DNA of 64,000 nt from Nocardioides aromaticivorans (GTDB lineage: Bacteria; Actinomycetota; Actinomycetes; Propionibacteriales; Nocardioidaceae). Positions 35,245 through 44,492 of the stretch are shown here, piece by piece. The first letter of the stretch is position 1. Each line of letters opens with the position of its first letter. The position numbers and the translations under genes are program-made. The notes beneath the pieces were generated by a model, which made no database searches, had not been told where the DNA came from, and was given only the letters and a program-made list of their open reading frames with translations. Location of the stretch: contig NZ_JACBZM010000001.1 of assembly GCF_013408525.1 (NCBI RefSeq), forward strand, positions 4,402,001 to 4,466,000, given 5' to 3'.

Positions 35245-35651
35245 TGGGCACGACGCTCACCGTGGGGGACCGGCTGCCCGAGTGGAGCCTCCCGATCACG
35301 CCGACCCTCGTGGTCTCGACCGCGATCGCGACCCGCGACTTCCAGGACGTCCACCACGACCGCGACATCGCGCAGGCGGCGGGTTCGAAGGACATCTTCG
35401 TCAACATCCTCACCTCGACCGCGCTGTGCGAGCGCTATGTCACCGACTGGGCCGGACCCGACGTGCAGATCAAGGGCATCGCGATCCGGCTCGGCGCGCC
35501 GGCGTACCCCTACGACACGTTCACCTTCACCGGTGAGGTCACCGAGGTCGCCGACGGCGAGGCGACGATCAAGGTCGTCGGCGCGGTCTCGCTCGGCGAC
35601 CACGTCATCGGCACGGTGACGGTGCTCGACCCGAGGGGGCAGGCGGCATGA
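35244..35651 (+). CDS. MaoC-type enoyl-CoA hydratase, ChsH1-like
   Basis: A 135-residue single hot-dog hydratase. The catalytic hydratase-2 signature is visible as DFQDVHHDRDIAQ (about residues 32-44), with Asp and His in the active positions. It should form a heteromer with the 34322-34861 protein, as ChsH1-ChsH2 does. The reaction adds water to the side-chain enoyl-CoA made by the fused dehydrogenase. Confidence 0.82.
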   Translation: MGTTLTVGDRLPEWSLPITPTLVVSTAIATRDFQDVHHDRDIAQAAGSKDIFVNILTSTALCERYVTDWAGPDVQIKGIAIRLGAPAYPYDTFTFTGEVTEVADGEATIKVVGAVSLGDHVIGTVTVLDPRGQAA

Positions 35652-36820
35652 GCGAGCGCACCCTCTCCGGCAAGGCGGCCATCGCGGGCATCGGGGCGAC
35701 CGAGTTCTCCAAGGACTCCGGGCGCTCCGAGCTCCAGCTCTCGGTCGAGGCCGTCCGGCACGCGCTGGCCGACTGCGGCCTCACGCCGGCCGACGTCGAC
35801 GGCCTGGTCACGTTCACGATGGACACCTCCTCCGAGATCGCGGTGGCCCGTGAGCTCGGCATCCCCGAGCTGCGCTTCTTCAGCCGGATCAACTACGGCG
35901 GCGGCGCTGCCTGCGCGACCGTCCAGCAGGCCGCGATGGCCGTCGCCACCGGGGTCGCCGACGTGGTCGTCGCCTACCGCGGCTTCAACGAGCGCTCCGG
36001 CGACCGCTTCGGCCAGGTGTCGAAGTGGGCGGCCGCGCAGGTCAACACCAATGGCCTCGACAACGCGTGGACCTACCCGCTCGGGCTGTCCACGCCGGCC
36101 GCCACGGTCGCGATGCAGGCCCGCCGCTACATGCACGAGTACGGCGCGACCTCGGAGGACTTCGGCCGGGTGGCGGTCGCCGACCGCCGGCACGCCGCCA
36201 CCAACCCGGCCGCGTTCTTCCACGGCAGGCCGATCACGCTGGAGGACCACCAGGCCTCGCGCATGATCGCCGACCCGTTGCGCCTGCTCGACTGCTGCCA
36301 GGAGTCCGACGGAGCGGTCGCGCTCGTCGTCGTCTCGGCGGAGCGGGCGAGGGACCTCGCGCAGAAGCCGGCGTACATCACCGCGGCCGCGCAGGGCTCG
36401 GCGCGCGACCAGTTCGTGATGACGTCGTACTACCGCGACGACATCGGCATCCCCGAGATCGGGGTCGTGGGCCGCGAGCTGTGGAAGCAGTCCGGCCTCA
36501 CGCCCGCCGACCTGCCGATGGCGATCCTCTACGACCACTTCACGCCCTACGTGCTGATGCAGCTCGAGGAGCTCGGCTTCTGCGGCCGCGGCGAGGCGAA
36601 GGACTTCGTCCGCGACGGAGCCCTCGAGGTCGGCGGACGGCTCCCGATCAACACCCACGGCGGCCAGCTCGGCGAGGCCTACATCCACGGCATGAACGGC
36701 ATCGCCGAGGGCGTGCGCCAGGTGCGCGGCACCTCGGTCAACCCCGTGGCCGACGTGGAGAACGTCCTGGTCACGGCCGGCACGGGCGTGCCGACGAGCG
36801 GACTGATCCTCAGCGCCTGA
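35648..36820 (+). CDS. ltp2: thiolase-fold lipid-transfer-type aldolase, Ltp2-like
   Basis: A 390-residue thiolase-fold protein of the SCP-x/Ltp2 kind. Recognisable are GIGATEFSKDSGR near the N-terminus, the INYGGGAACATVQQAAMAV segment around residue 80-98, and the C-terminal NTHGGQLGEAYIHG (about 340-353). In the igr operon Ltp2 is a retro-aldolase that releases propionyl-CoA and the ring ketone from the hydrated side chain, and it works in complex with the DUF35 domain. It overlaps ChsH1 by ATGA and ends the operon; a convergent cupin gene follows 12 bases later. Confidence 0.83.
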   Translation: MSERTLSGKAAIAGIGATEFSKDSGRSELQLSVEAVRHALADCGLTPADVDGLVTFTMDTSSEIAVARELGIPELRFFSRINYGGGAACATVQQAAMAVATGVADVVVAYRGFNERSGDRFGQVSKWAAAQVNTNGLDNAWTYPLGLSTPAATVAMQARRYMHEYGATSEDFGRVAVADRRHAATNPAAFFHGRPITLEDHQASRMIADPLRLLDCCQESDGAVALVVVSAERARDLAQKPAYITAAAQGSARDQFVMTSYYRDDIGIPEIGVVGRELWKQSGLTPADLPMAILYDHFTPYVLMQLEELGFCGRGEAKDFVRDGALEVGGRLPINTHGGQLGEAYIHGMNGIAEGVRQVRGTSVNPVADVENVLVTAGTGVPTSGLILSA

Positions 36821-36832
36821 GCTGCCGGGGCG

Positions 36833-37327
36833 CTACTCCTCGACCCAGGTGTTGTCGTGCGCGCGCATGAACGCGTCGTACTCCTCGGGCGTCCACTCCT
36901 CGCCGCGCGCGAGCCGGTCCAGGCCCTCGAAGTAGGCCTCGCGCGGGGCGCCGGGGGAGAAGTGCAGCAGCATCGACGCCGGCGCCCCCGACTCGTTGCG
37001 GAACCCGTGCACGCCGCCGGCCGGCACGTGCAGGAAGTCGCCCGACCGCGCGCTCACCCAGCCGTTGCCGTCATGGATCCGGACCTCGCCCTCGAGGACG
37101 TAGAAGGACTCGGTGATGGTGCGGTGGAAGTGGGGGCCCGGGCCGCTCACGGCCTCCGAGAACTCCCAGCGGTAGAGGCCGAACAGGCCACCGGTCGCCT
37201 CGCCCCGGGCGAGGTGGTGGACCCTGTTCCCGTTGGGGTAGACGAGGTCGGGGGCGGCGTCACGGGGGCGGACCCAGGCCGAGGCCTCACCGCCGGCTCC
37301 GTCGTACAGGGGTGGGGGATACGACAT
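36833..37327 (-). CDS. cupin domain protein
   Basis: A 164-residue cupin. The first cupin motif is GPGPHFHRTITESFYVLEG (about residues 62-80), with His, His and Glu as metal ligands, and the second is GDFLHVPAGGVHGFRN (about 96-111). No further domain is present, so the reaction is unknown. ATG 37327 lies 6 bases after TAGGTT (37339-37334 on this strand), a leaderless arrangement. It converges on the Ltp2-like gene. Confidence 0.8.
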   Translation of the reverse strand: MSYPPPLYDGAGGEASAWVRPRDAAPDLVYPNGNRVHHLARGEATGGLFGLYRWEFSEAVSGPGPHFHRTITESFYVLEGEVRIHDGNGWVSARSGDFLHVPAGGVHGFRNESGAPASMLLHFSPGAPREAYFEGLDRLARGEEWTPEEYDAFMRAHDNTWVEE

Positions 37328-37359
37328 GGGGCCAACCTACGCGCGGCGGTCGCTCCGGC

Positions 37360-37503
37360 TCACTCGGATTTCGACCCGGCGCCGAAGCCGATGCCCAGCG
37401 CGATGCCCAGCAGCACGCCGAGCACGAGCAGCACGAACTGGTCGGTGGTGAACCACAGCAGCACGCCTGTCAGGCACCCCATGCCGAGCCACGTCCAGTT
37501 CAT
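37360..37503 (-). CDS. small membrane protein, 47 residues
   Basis: A short frame on the minus strand: MNWTWLGMGCLTG, then VLLWFTTDQFVLLVLG, then a glycine-rich hydrophobic end closing GAGSKSE. It contains two hydrophobic segments and the GxxxG-like GIALGIGFG. TAGGTT (37515-37510) lies 6 bases before the ATG, the same leaderless spacing as its neighbour, which supports it as a real gene. No family is recognised. Confidence 0.65.
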   Translation of the reverse strand: MNWTWLGMGCLTGVLLWFTTDQFVLLVLGVLLGIALGIGFGAGSKSE

Positions 37504-37584
37504 GCTCCGAACCTAGCCCCGGTGTCCCAGTGACCGGGCCCACATCGGTAAACCGGCGTGCTTGTGCCACCATGGACACCAAGA

Positions 37585-37747
37585 GCTCGCGTGCTCTGGG
37601 GTCGGTGAAACTCCGAGCCGGCGGTGATTGAGCGAAGCCCTGTGCCTCGCTCACAAGTCCGCGACCCGATCACAGCCAGTGGTCGGTTGACCAGGTGCGA
37701 ATCCTGGACCGACGGTCAAAGTCCGGATGGGAAGTGCACGCACGAGC
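37585..37747 (+). promoter_or_regulatory. FMN riboswitch (RFN element)
   Basis: Conserved RFN blocks occur in order: GGGGTCGGTGAAACTCC (37599-37615), GCCGGCGGTGAT (37617-37628), AGTCCGCGACCC (37656-37667), the GACCAGGTGCGAATCCTGGACC arm (37689-37710), GACGGTCAAAGTCCGGATGG (37711-37730). The closing P1 stem pairs 37585-37594 with 37736-37747. FMN binding should turn off ribD-ribE-ribBA-ribH. The rest of the 336-bp gap (37504-37584 and 37748-37839) holds its promoter and expression platform; no gene is seen there. Confidence 0.95.
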
Positions 37748-37839
37748 GTCCGACGGACGAGCCGGCCTCACGCCAGCCGTCCGCCCGACGTCCTGCAAGC
37801 CCCGGAGTCCGCAGCACCACGGACGACGAGAGGCCAGCA

Positions 37840-38895
37840 GTGACCAGCACATCGGGGGGATTCGCCCGCGAGTACGACGCCATGCGGCGTGCGCTCGCCC
37901 TCGCCGCGAGCCCGGGCGTCCCGCTCCACCCGAACCCCCGGGTCGGCTGCGTGCTGCTCGCCGACGACGGCACCGTCGTGGGCGAGGGCTTCCACCACGG
38001 CGCGGGCACGCCGCACGCCGAGGTCGAGGCGCTCCGGGTGGCCGGCGAGCGCGCCCGTGGTGCGACCGCGATCGTGACGCTGGAGCCGTGCAACCACACC
38101 GGCCGGACCGGCCCGTGCGCGCAGGCCCTCATCGCCGCCGGGGTACGACGGGTGGTGATCGCCCAGCGTGACCCGAACCCGCTCGCGTCCGGCGGCATGG
38201 AGACCCTGCTCGAGGCGGGCCTCGAGGTCGAGGCCGGCCTGCTCACCGACGAGGCGGAGGAGGTCAACCGGGCGTGGACCTTCGCGCACCGCAACGGCCG
38301 CCCGTTCGTCACCTGGAAGTTCGCCACCACGCTCGACGGCCGCAGCGCGGCGTCGGACGGCAGCTCCCGCTGGGTCTCCTCGCTGCCGGCCCGTCGTGAC
38401 ACCCACCTCCTCCGTGGGCTCTGCGACACGATGATGGTCGGCACCGGCACGGTCGAGGCCGACGACCCGCAGCTGACCGTCCGTGACGACGACGACCGGC
38501 CCCTGGCGAACCAGCCGCTGCGCGTCGTCATGGGCGACCGCGACCTGCCGGCCGAGCGCCGGATCTTCGACGACGCGGCCCCGACCGTGCACCTGCGCAC
38601 CCACGACCCGGTCGAGGCGCTGCGCACCCTCTACGCCGACCACGACCGCCACCACGTCTTCCTCGAGGGCGGGCCGACGCTCGCGGCGGCCTTCCTCAAG
38701 GCCGGTGTCGTCGACGAGGTCGTCGCCTACGTCGCCCCGCTGCTGCTGGGCTCGGGCAGGTCGGCCGTCGGCCGGCTCGGAATCCGGTCGATCGACAAGG
38801 CGTTGCGCCTCGAGATCACCGACACCACCGTCGTCGGGGAGGGCACGGACGCCAACGTCCGTCTGCTCCTCCGGCCCACTCGCAAGGAGAGCTGA
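37840..38895 (+). CDS. ribD: bifunctional riboflavin biosynthesis deaminase/reductase
   Basis: A 351-residue RibD. The N-terminal deaminase has zinc-binding HAEVEAL (about residues 65-71) and [11 protein letters not shown] (about 90-100). The C-terminal reductase domain (about 145-350) has [10 protein letters not shown] and [11 protein letters not shown]. It performs two successive steps after GTP cyclohydrolase II. GTG 37840 was chosen because earlier in-frame starts lie within the riboswitch. It leads a four-gene operon with short gaps. Confidence 0.95.
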   Translation: MTSTSGGFAREYDAMRRALALAASPGVPLHPNPRVGCVLLADDGTVVGEGFHHGAGTPHAEVEALRVAGERARGATAIVTLEPCNHTGRTGPCAQALIAAGVRRVVIAQRDPNPLASGGMETLLEAGLEVEAGLLTDEAEEVNRAWTFAHRNGRPFVTWKFATTLDGRSAASDGSSRWVSSLPARRDTHLLRGLCDTMMVGTGTVEADDPQLTVRDDDDRPLANQPLRVVMGDRDLPAERRIFDDAAPTVHLRTHDPVEALRTLYADHDRHHVFLEGGPTLAAAFLKAGVVDEVVAYVAPLLLGSGRSAVGRLGIRSIDKALRLEITDTTVVGEGTDANVRLLLRPTRKES

Positions 38896-38897
38896 CC

Positions 38898-39518
38898 GTG
38901 TTCACGGGAATCGTCGAGGAGTTCGGCACCATCGAGGCGATCGAGGACCAGGGGGACGCGATCCGCCTGACCATCGCCTCGGACATCACCCTGTCCGACG
39001 CCGGGCTCGGCGACTCGATCGCCGTCAACGGCTGCTGCCTCACCGTCGCCGAGCGGACCGACAGCACCTGGACGGCCGACGTGATGGCGGAGAGCCTCGC
39101 GAAGACCAGCCTCGGCGACCTCGCCGTCGGCGACCGGGTCAACCTCGAGCGTGCGGTCACCGCCGAGAAGCGGCTCGGCGGGCACATCGTCCAGGGCCAC
39201 GTCGACGGCGTCGGCGAGGTCGTCAGTCGCACCCCCAGCGAGCACTGGGAGGTCGTCGAGATCTCGCTGCCCGCCGGGATGGGCCGCTACCTCGTCGACA
39301 AGGGCTCGATCACCGTCGACGGCACCTCCCTGACCGTCGTCGAGGCGAAGGACGACACCTTCACGGTCAGCCTGATCCCCGAGACCCTCGCCCGCACCAC
39401 CCTCGGCTTCCGGGCCCCCGGCGACCGGGTGAACCTCGAGGTCGACGTCATCGCCAAGCACGTGGAGAAGCTCGTCCGCGCCTACACCGGCGCCGGCACC
39501 AAGGAGAACAACGCATGA
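38898..39518 (+). CDS. ribE: riboflavin synthase alpha chain
   Basis: A 206-residue riboflavin synthase with two tandem lumazine-binding beta-barrels (about residues 1-95 and 96-195). The N-terminus MFTGIVEE is the family signature, and [13 protein letters not shown] marks the second barrel. It dismutates two molecules of 6,7-dimethyl-8-ribityllumazine into riboflavin. GTG start, 3 bases after ribD. Confidence 0.95.
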   Translation: MFTGIVEEFGTIEAIEDQGDAIRLTIASDITLSDAGLGDSIAVNGCCLTVAERTDSTWTADVMAESLAKTSLGDLAVGDRVNLERAVTAEKRLGGHIVQGHVDGVGEVVSRTPSEHWEVVEISLPAGMGRYLVDKGSITVDGTSLTVVEAKDDTFTVSLIPETLARTTLGFRAPGDRVNLEVDVIAKHVEKLVRAYTGAGTKENNA

Positions 39519-40771
39519 GTGAGTCCAGCAGCCCCAGTGGCAAGGTCCGCCTCGACGACGTCGAGCGCGCGATCGCCGACATCGCCGCCGGCAGGGCGGT
39601 CGTGGTCGTCGACGACGAGGACCGCGAGAACGAGGGCGACATCATCTTCGCCGCCAGCAAGGCGACGCCGGAGCTGATGGCGTGGACGATCCGCTACTCC
39701 AGCGGCGTGATCTGCGCGCCGATGCCGGGCGCCATGCTCGACCGGCTGGAGATCCCGCTCATGACGCCGCACAACAAGGACGCCTACCGGACGGCGTACA
39801 CGATCTCGGTCGACGCCCGCGACGGTACGACGACCGGCATCTCCGCCGCCGACCGCGCCCGCACCGTGCGCACCCTCGCCGACTCGGCCACCGAGCCGTG
39901 GGAGCTCACGCGCCCGGGCCACGTGTTCCCGCTGCGCTACCGCGAGGGCGGCGTCCTGGTCCGCCGTGGCCACACCGAGGCCGCCGTCGACCTGTGCCGA
40001 CTCGCCGGGCTCACCCCGGCCGGCGTGCTGGTGGAGGTCGTCAACGACGACGGCACGATGAAGCGGGCGCCCGAGCTGCGCGCGTTCGCCGACGAGCACG
40101 GCCTCGCGATGATCTCCATCGAGGACCTGGTCCGCTACCGGCGGCGCGTCGAGCGCCACGTCGTCCGCGAGGCCGAGACCCGGCTGCCCACCAGCCACGG
40201 CGACTTCACCGCCATCGGCTACACGATCACCGTCGACGGCAGCGAGCACGTCGCCCTCGTGTACGGCGACCCGGCGACCCTGACCGAGGACGGCCCGGTG
40301 CTCACCCGGGTGCACTCGGAGTGCCTGACCGGCGACGTCTTCGGCTCCAGCCGCTGCGACTGCGGTCCCCAGCTCAACGAGGCGATGGACCGCATCGTCG
40401 AGGAGGGCCGCGGCGTCGTCGTCTACCTGCGGGGCCACGAGGGCCGGGGGATCGGCCTGGTCGCGAAGCTGCAGGCCTACCAGCTGCAGGACGGCGGCCG
40501 CGACACCGTCGACGCCAACCTCGACCTCGGCCTGCCGGCCGACGCACGGCACTACGGTGCCGCGACCCAGATCCTCAAGGACCTGGGCGTCGACGAGGTC
40601 CGGCTGCTGACCAACAACCCCGACAAGGTGTCCTCACTGGAGGACTACGGCATCAAGGTCGCCGAGCGCGTCCCCTTGACGCCGCACCCCAACGACCACA
40701 ACCTTGCCTACCTGCTGACCAAGCGCGACCGCATGGGGCACGACCTGCCCGACCTCGAAGGAGCCAACTGA
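39515..40771 (+). CDS. ribBA: bifunctional DHBP synthase / GTP cyclohydrolase II
   Basis: A 418-residue RibBA. Residues about 10-210 are 3,4-dihydroxy-2-butanone 4-phosphate synthase, with [15 protein letters not shown] and RPGHVFPL. Residues about 215-400 are GTP cyclohydrolase II, with [18 protein letters not shown] holding the three zinc cysteines and [10 protein letters not shown]. It supplies both precursors of riboflavin. It overlaps ribE by ATGA. Confidence 0.96.
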   Translation: MSESSSPSGKVRLDDVERAIADIAAGRAVVVVDDEDRENEGDIIFAASKATPELMAWTIRYSSGVICAPMPGAMLDRLEIPLMTPHNKDAYRTAYTISVDARDGTTTGISAADRARTVRTLADSATEPWELTRPGHVFPLRYREGGVLVRRGHTEAAVDLCRLAGLTPAGVLVEVVNDDGTMKRAPELRAFADEHGLAMISIEDLVRYRRRVERHVVREAETRLPTSHGDFTAIGYTITVDGSEHVALVYGDPATLTEDGPVLTRVHSECLTGDVFGSSRCDCGPQLNEAMDRIVEEGRGVVVYLRGHEGRGIGLVAKLQAYQLQDGGRDTVDANLDLGLPADARHYGAATQILKDLGVDEVRLLTNNPDKVSSLEDYGIKVAERVPLTPHPNDHNLAYLLTKRDRMGHDLPDLEGAN

Positions 40772-40772
40772 C

Positions 40773-41261
40773 ATGGCCGGACACGGCGCCCCCGACATCG
40801 CCCCGATCGACTGCCACGACCTCCGGGTCGCGGTCGTCGCCGCCAGCTGGCACAGCGTGGTGATGGACGGCCTCATCGCCGGCGCCCAGCGGGCGTTCGC
40901 CGACCACAAGCTCGAGGCGCCCGTGGTCGTTCGGGTCCCGGGCGTCTTCGAGCTGCCCGTCACCGCCGGAGCCCTCGCGCCGTCGTACGACGCCGTGATC
41001 GCGCTGGGCGTCGTCATCCGGGGCGGGACGCCCCACTTCGACTACGTCTGCAACGCCGCGACGGACGGGCTCACCCGCGTCTCGCTCGACCACCACACCC
41101 CGGTCGGCTTCGGAGTCCTCACCTGCGACAACGAGCAGCAGGCGCTGGACCGCGCCGGCCTCGAGGGATCGAACGAGGACAAGGGCTACGAGGCGGCCTC
41201 CGCCGCGCTGCAGACCGCGGCCACGCTGAAGAAGATCCGCTCGCGCGGCTTCGTGGGCTGA
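40773..41261 (+). CDS. ribH: 6,7-dimethyl-8-ribityllumazine synthase
   Basis: A 162-residue lumazine synthase. Visible are [18 protein letters not shown] near the N-terminus, [14 protein letters not shown] (about residues 74-87), and the catalytic His in [12 protein letters not shown] (about 104-115). It forms the penultimate compound of the riboflavin pathway and usually assembles as a 5- or 60-mer shell. It starts one base after the ribBA stop. Confidence 0.96.
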   Translation: MAGHGAPDIAPIDCHDLRVAVVAASWHSVVMDGLIAGAQRAFADHKLEAPVVVRVPGVFELPVTAGALAPSYDAVIALGVVIRGGTPHFDYVCNAATDGLTRVSLDHHTPVGFGVLTCDNEQQALDRAGLEGSNEDKGYEAASAALQTAATLKKIRSRGFVG

Positions 41262-41320
41262 GCCCTCGGGGGTGAGACCGGCGCAGGTCGGCCTGCGGCC
41301 ACGCCGTAGGCTGACCTCCC

Positions 41321-41584
41321 GTGAAGACGTTCGACGAGCTGTTCGCAGAGCTCAGCGAGAAGGCACAGACGCGGCCCGAGGGGTCCGGCACCGTCCGGGC
41401 GCTCGACGCCGGCGTCCATGCGATCGGCAAGAAGCTGATCGAGGAGGCCGCTGAGTCCTGGATGGCCGCCGAGCACGAGGGCAAGGAAGCCACCGCGCTG
41501 GAGATCAGCCAGCTGCTGTACCACGCCCAGGTCCTCATGATCGCGAGCGGACTCTCGCTCGAGGACGTCTACACCCACCTCTGA
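41321..41584 (+). CDS. hisE: phosphoribosyl-ATP diphosphatase
   Basis: An 87-residue HisE with the helical MazG-like fold: [14 protein letters not shown] (about residues 41-54) and [13 protein letters not shown] (about 60-72), carrying the metal-binding Glu residues. It removes pyrophosphate from phosphoribosyl-ATP in step two of histidine synthesis. The GTG start lies 8 bases after TAGGCT (41307-41312), close to a leaderless arrangement. hisG follows after 11 bases. Confidence 0.93.
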   Translation: MKTFDELFAELSEKAQTRPEGSGTVRALDAGVHAIGKKLIEEAAESWMAAEHEGKEATALEISQLLYHAQVLMIASGLSLEDVYTHL

Positions 41585-41595
41585 GGAACATCTCC

Positions 41596-42438
41596 ATGCT
41601 GAAGATCGCCGTCCCCAACAAGGGCGCCCTGTCCGAGGCCGCCTCGGGCATGCTGCGGGAGGCGGGCTACGCCCAGCGCTCCGAGTCCAAGCAGCTGACC
41701 AAGATCGACCCCGACAACGAGGTCGAGTTCTTCTACCTCCGCCCCCGCGACATCGCGCTGTACGTCGGCGAGGGCACCCTCGACGCGGGCATCACCGGCC
41801 GCGACCTGCTGCTCGACTCCCACGCCACGGCGGCCGAGTCGCTGCAGCTCGGCTTCGGCCGGTCCAAGTTCCGCTTCGCCGCCCGCCCCGGCACCGCCGA
41901 GACGGTCGAGGACCTCAAGGGCCTGCGGATCGCGACGTCGTACGACGGCGTGGTGAAGCGCTACCTCGCCGAGCGTGGCGTCGAGGCGTCCGTCGTCCGG
42001 CTCGACGGCGCGGTCGAGACCAGCATCCAGCTCGGTGTCGCCGACGTGATCGCGGACGTCGTGGAGACGGGCAGCACCCTGCGCAACGCGGGGCTCGAGG
42101 TCTTCGGCGACGTCATCCTCGAGTCCGAGGCCGTGATGATCACCCGTGAGGGTGCGGACGAGTCCGCGCTCGAGGTCTTCACCCGCCGGCTGCAGGGCGT
42201 CCTCGTCGCCCGCGCCTACGTGATGATGGACTACGACATCCGCGCCGAGAAGGTCGAGCAGGCGATCGGGCTGACGCCCGGCATCGAGAGCCCGACGGTC
42301 AGCCCGCTCCATCGGGAGGGCTGGGTCGCGGTCCGCTCGATGGTGCCGCGAGCCACCGCCCAGCGGGTCATGGACGAGCTCTTCGCGCTCGGCGCCCGGG
42401 CGATCCTCACCACCGACATCCACGCCTGCCGGCTCTAG
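41596..42438 (+). CDS. hisG: ATP phosphoribosyltransferase, long form
   Basis: A 280-residue HisG of the long type, which carries a C-terminal regulatory domain (about residues 205-280) and does not need HisZ. The catalytic part shows IAVPNKGALSEAA at the N-terminus, GITGRDLL (about 58) and the PRPP loop DVVETGSTLRNAGLE (about 153-167). It catalyses the first, histidine-inhibited step. The hisE-hisG order is usual in actinobacteria. Confidence 0.95.
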   Translation: MLKIAVPNKGALSEAASGMLREAGYAQRSESKQLTKIDPDNEVEFFYLRPRDIALYVGEGTLDAGITGRDLLLDSHATAAESLQLGFGRSKFRFAARPGTAETVEDLKGLRIATSYDGVVKRYLAERGVEASVVRLDGAVETSIQLGVADVIADVVETGSTLRNAGLEVFGDVILESEAVMITREGADESALEVFTRRLQGVLVARAYVMMDYDIRAEKVEQAIGLTPGIESPTVSPLHREGWVAVRSMVPRATAQRVMDELFALGARAILTTDIHACRL

Positions 42439-42443
42439 GTCCG

Positions 42444-42902
42444 ATGAGCCAGCAGCCCGTCGTACCCCCTGCACTGCCGCACACCTGGCGACCCTTCGGG
42501 CCGCGGATGGCGGCGGTCGTCTTCGGCGTCGTGCTCGTCGGCGCCTTCGTGTGGCTGTGGGTCAACTTCGACGACGACACCCGGGCGTCGGTCAACGTCT
42601 ACGAGCGGGGCACGGTGATCGGCCTGGTCCTGCTCGGCCTGGCACTGCTGAACGGACTGGCCCGTTCCCGGGTCGTGGCGCGCGAGGACGGCCTGACGAT
42701 CGTCAACGGCTACCGCAAGCGGGAGCTGGCGTGGAGCGAGGTCGGACGCGTCCGGATGCCCCAGGGGGCGCCGTGGCCGCACCTCGACATGGGTGAGGAC
42801 GAGCGGGTCTCGCTGCTCGGGATCCACGCGTCCGACGGCCAGCGCGCGGCGGACGCGATCCGCGAGCTGCGCGCGGTGGTCGCGGCACACACCACGGCCT
42901 GA
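42444..42902 (+). CDS. PH-domain membrane protein
   Basis: A 152-residue protein with two hydrophobic segments (about residues 26-45 and 62-80) followed by a bacterial PH-like domain (VAREDGLTIVNGYRKRELAWSEV, residues about 84-106, split by function). This arrangement is common beside hisG in actinobacteria. Its function is unknown. It begins 5 bases after hisG. Confidence 0.75.
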   Translation: MSQQPVVPPALPHTWRPFGPRMAAVVFGVVLVGAFVWLWVNFDDDTRASVNVYERGTVIGLVLLGLALLNGLARSRVVAREDGLTIVNGYRKRELAWSEVGRVRMPQGAPWPHLDMGEDERVSLLGIHASDGQRAADAIRELRAVVAAHTTA

Positions 42903-43067
42903 GGCCGGATCGGGCCGCGCGGACCGTCGCAGCGTTCGCCCCACGACCACGTCCCGTTCGCCGTTCGTTGGTTCTTCGACTGTTTGGTGCGTTCGATGGT
43001 GGGCAGTTGTGCCGTTGTCTAGAGTCAGACCTACCCCGATCCCTGCTGCGAAAAGGACCAAGCACCA

Positions 43068-43643
43068 ATGGCTGTTTCCCTCACCAAGGGTGGCAATGTC
43101 TCCCTCACCAAGGAGGCCCCGGGCCTCTCGGCCGTCGACGTGGGCCTCGGTTGGGACGCGAACTCGTTCTCCGGTGGCGAGTTCGACCTCGACGCGTCCG
43201 CCATCATGCTCAAGGCGGACGGCAAGGCCCTCTCCGACTCGCACTTCATCTTCTTCAACAACCTGAAGAGCCCCGACGGCTCGCTCGAGCACACCGGTGA
43301 CAACACCACCGGTGAGGGCGACGGCGACGACGAGCTCCTCAAGGTCAACCTCGGGGTCGTCCCGCCGGACGTCGACAAGATCGTCTTCCCCGTGTCGATC
43401 TACGACGCCGACGCCCGCGGCCAGAACTTCGGCATGGTGCGCAACGCCTACATCCGCGTGATGAACCAGGCCGGCGGCGCCGAGATCGCCCGCTACGACC
43501 TCAGCGAGGACGCCTCGACCGAGACCGCCATGGTCTTCGGCGAGCTCTACCGCAACGGCGCCGAGTGGAAGTTCCGCGCGGTCGGCCAGGGCTACGCGTC
43601 GGGTCTGCGCGGCATCGCGCAGGACTTCGGCGTCAACGTCTGA
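43068..43643 (+). CDS. terD: TerD family protein
   Basis: A 191-residue TerD domain. Recognisable are [19 protein letters not shown] at the N-terminus, LGWDANSF, the Ca2+-site region DLDASAIML (about residues 41-49), and [12 protein letters not shown] (about 80-91), where acidic side chains bind two calcium ions. TerD proteins act in tellurite and other stress responses at the membrane. GGACC precedes the ATG; TAGAGT (43020-43025) is a possible -10 in the 165-bp gap before it. Confidence 0.93.
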   Translation: MAVSLTKGGNVSLTKEAPGLSAVDVGLGWDANSFSGGEFDLDASAIMLKADGKALSDSHFIFFNNLKSPDGSLEHTGDNTTGEGDGDDELLKVNLGVVPPDVDKIVFPVSIYDADARGQNFGMVRNAYIRVMNQAGGAEIARYDLSEDASTETAMVFGELYRNGAEWKFRAVGQGYASGLRGIAQDFGVNV

Positions 43644-43726
43644 CACACCCTTCGACGGCGTGCCGGTCCGGGAGAACCGGACCGGCGCGCCGAGGCACCA
43701 CCCCCCCGTACCCCAGGAGCAGCACG

Positions 43727-44479
43727 ATGGTCGACTACGTCAAGAGGCCCAAGCCGACGCCCGCCTCGGCACCCCCGCCGCCGCCTCCGCCGGCGCCCGC
43801 CTCGGCGACTCCTCCGCCCCCTCCGCCGCCGCCCCCGGGCGTGCCCGCCGGTGGTGGCGTGAACCTCTCGAAGGTGTCGCTGACCAAGTCGAGCCCGACC
43901 GTGTCCCTGACCAAGGGCGGCGGCGGCGCCAGCGGCCAGCTCCGCATCAACCTCAACTGGTCGCAGGGCGGCAAGCCCGCCGGCGGCTTCCTCAAGCGGG
44001 CGATGGGTGGCGGCGGCAGCGTCGACCTCGACCTCGGCTGCCTGTGGGAGACCATGGACGGCGACAAGGGCGTCGTCCAGGCCCTCGGCAACGCGTTCGG
44101 TGCGCTCGACCGGCCGCCGTACGTCTTCCTCGACGGTGACGACCGCTCGGGCACCGCCACGGGCGGCGAGAACCTCATCGTCAACCTCGACCGCCTCGCC
44201 CAGATCCGCCGGGTCCTGGTGTTCGCCTACATCTACGAGGGCGTGCCGAACTGGGCGGCCGCGGACGGCGTGGTCACCATGTACCCCGTCGGCGCCGCCC
44301 CGATCGAGATCCGTCTCGACGAGGCCGCCAACGACAAGCGCTTCTGTGCGATCGCGATGCTCACCAACACGGGGGGCGACCTGCGCATCGACCGCGAGGT
44401 CCGCTACATCTCGGGCACCCAGCGCAATGTCGACGAGGCCTACGGCTGGGGCATGAACTGGACGGCCGCCCGCAAGTGA
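43727..44479 (+). CDS. TerD-domain protein with polyproline N-terminus
   Basis: A 250-residue protein. Residues 10-45 are a low-complexity linker of two proline runs separated by APASAT. Two copies of the SLTK motif follow, then a TerD domain (about 70-248) with LDLGCLWETMDGDKG and DRSGTATGGEN at the calcium-site positions. The proline run could be a spacer or bind partners. AGGAG lies upstream of the ATG. It follows the simple TerD gene and precedes the lyase gene. Confidence 0.85.
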   Translation: MVDYVKRPKPTPASAPPPPPPPAPASATPPPPPPPPPGVPAGGGVNLSKVSLTKSSPTVSLTKGGGGASGQLRINLNWSQGGKPAGGFLKRAMGGGGSVDLDLGCLWETMDGDKGVVQALGNAFGALDRPPYVFLDGDDRSGTATGGENLIVNLDRLAQIRRVLVFAYIYEGVPNWAAADGVVTMYPVGAAPIEIRLDEAANDKRFCAIAMLTNTGGDLRIDREVRYISGTQRNVDEAYGWGMNWTAARK

Positions 44480-44492
44480 AGCGGCCGGAGGG

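Noticed and set aside
37624..37839. Upstream in-frame starts for ribD
   Set aside because: They lie in the FMN riboswitch, whose conserved blocks are unmistakable; RibD homology begins after 37840.
41281..41300. Possible terminator hairpin between ribH and hisE
   Set aside because: Only about 5-6 pairs with no T-run; too weak to list as a feature.
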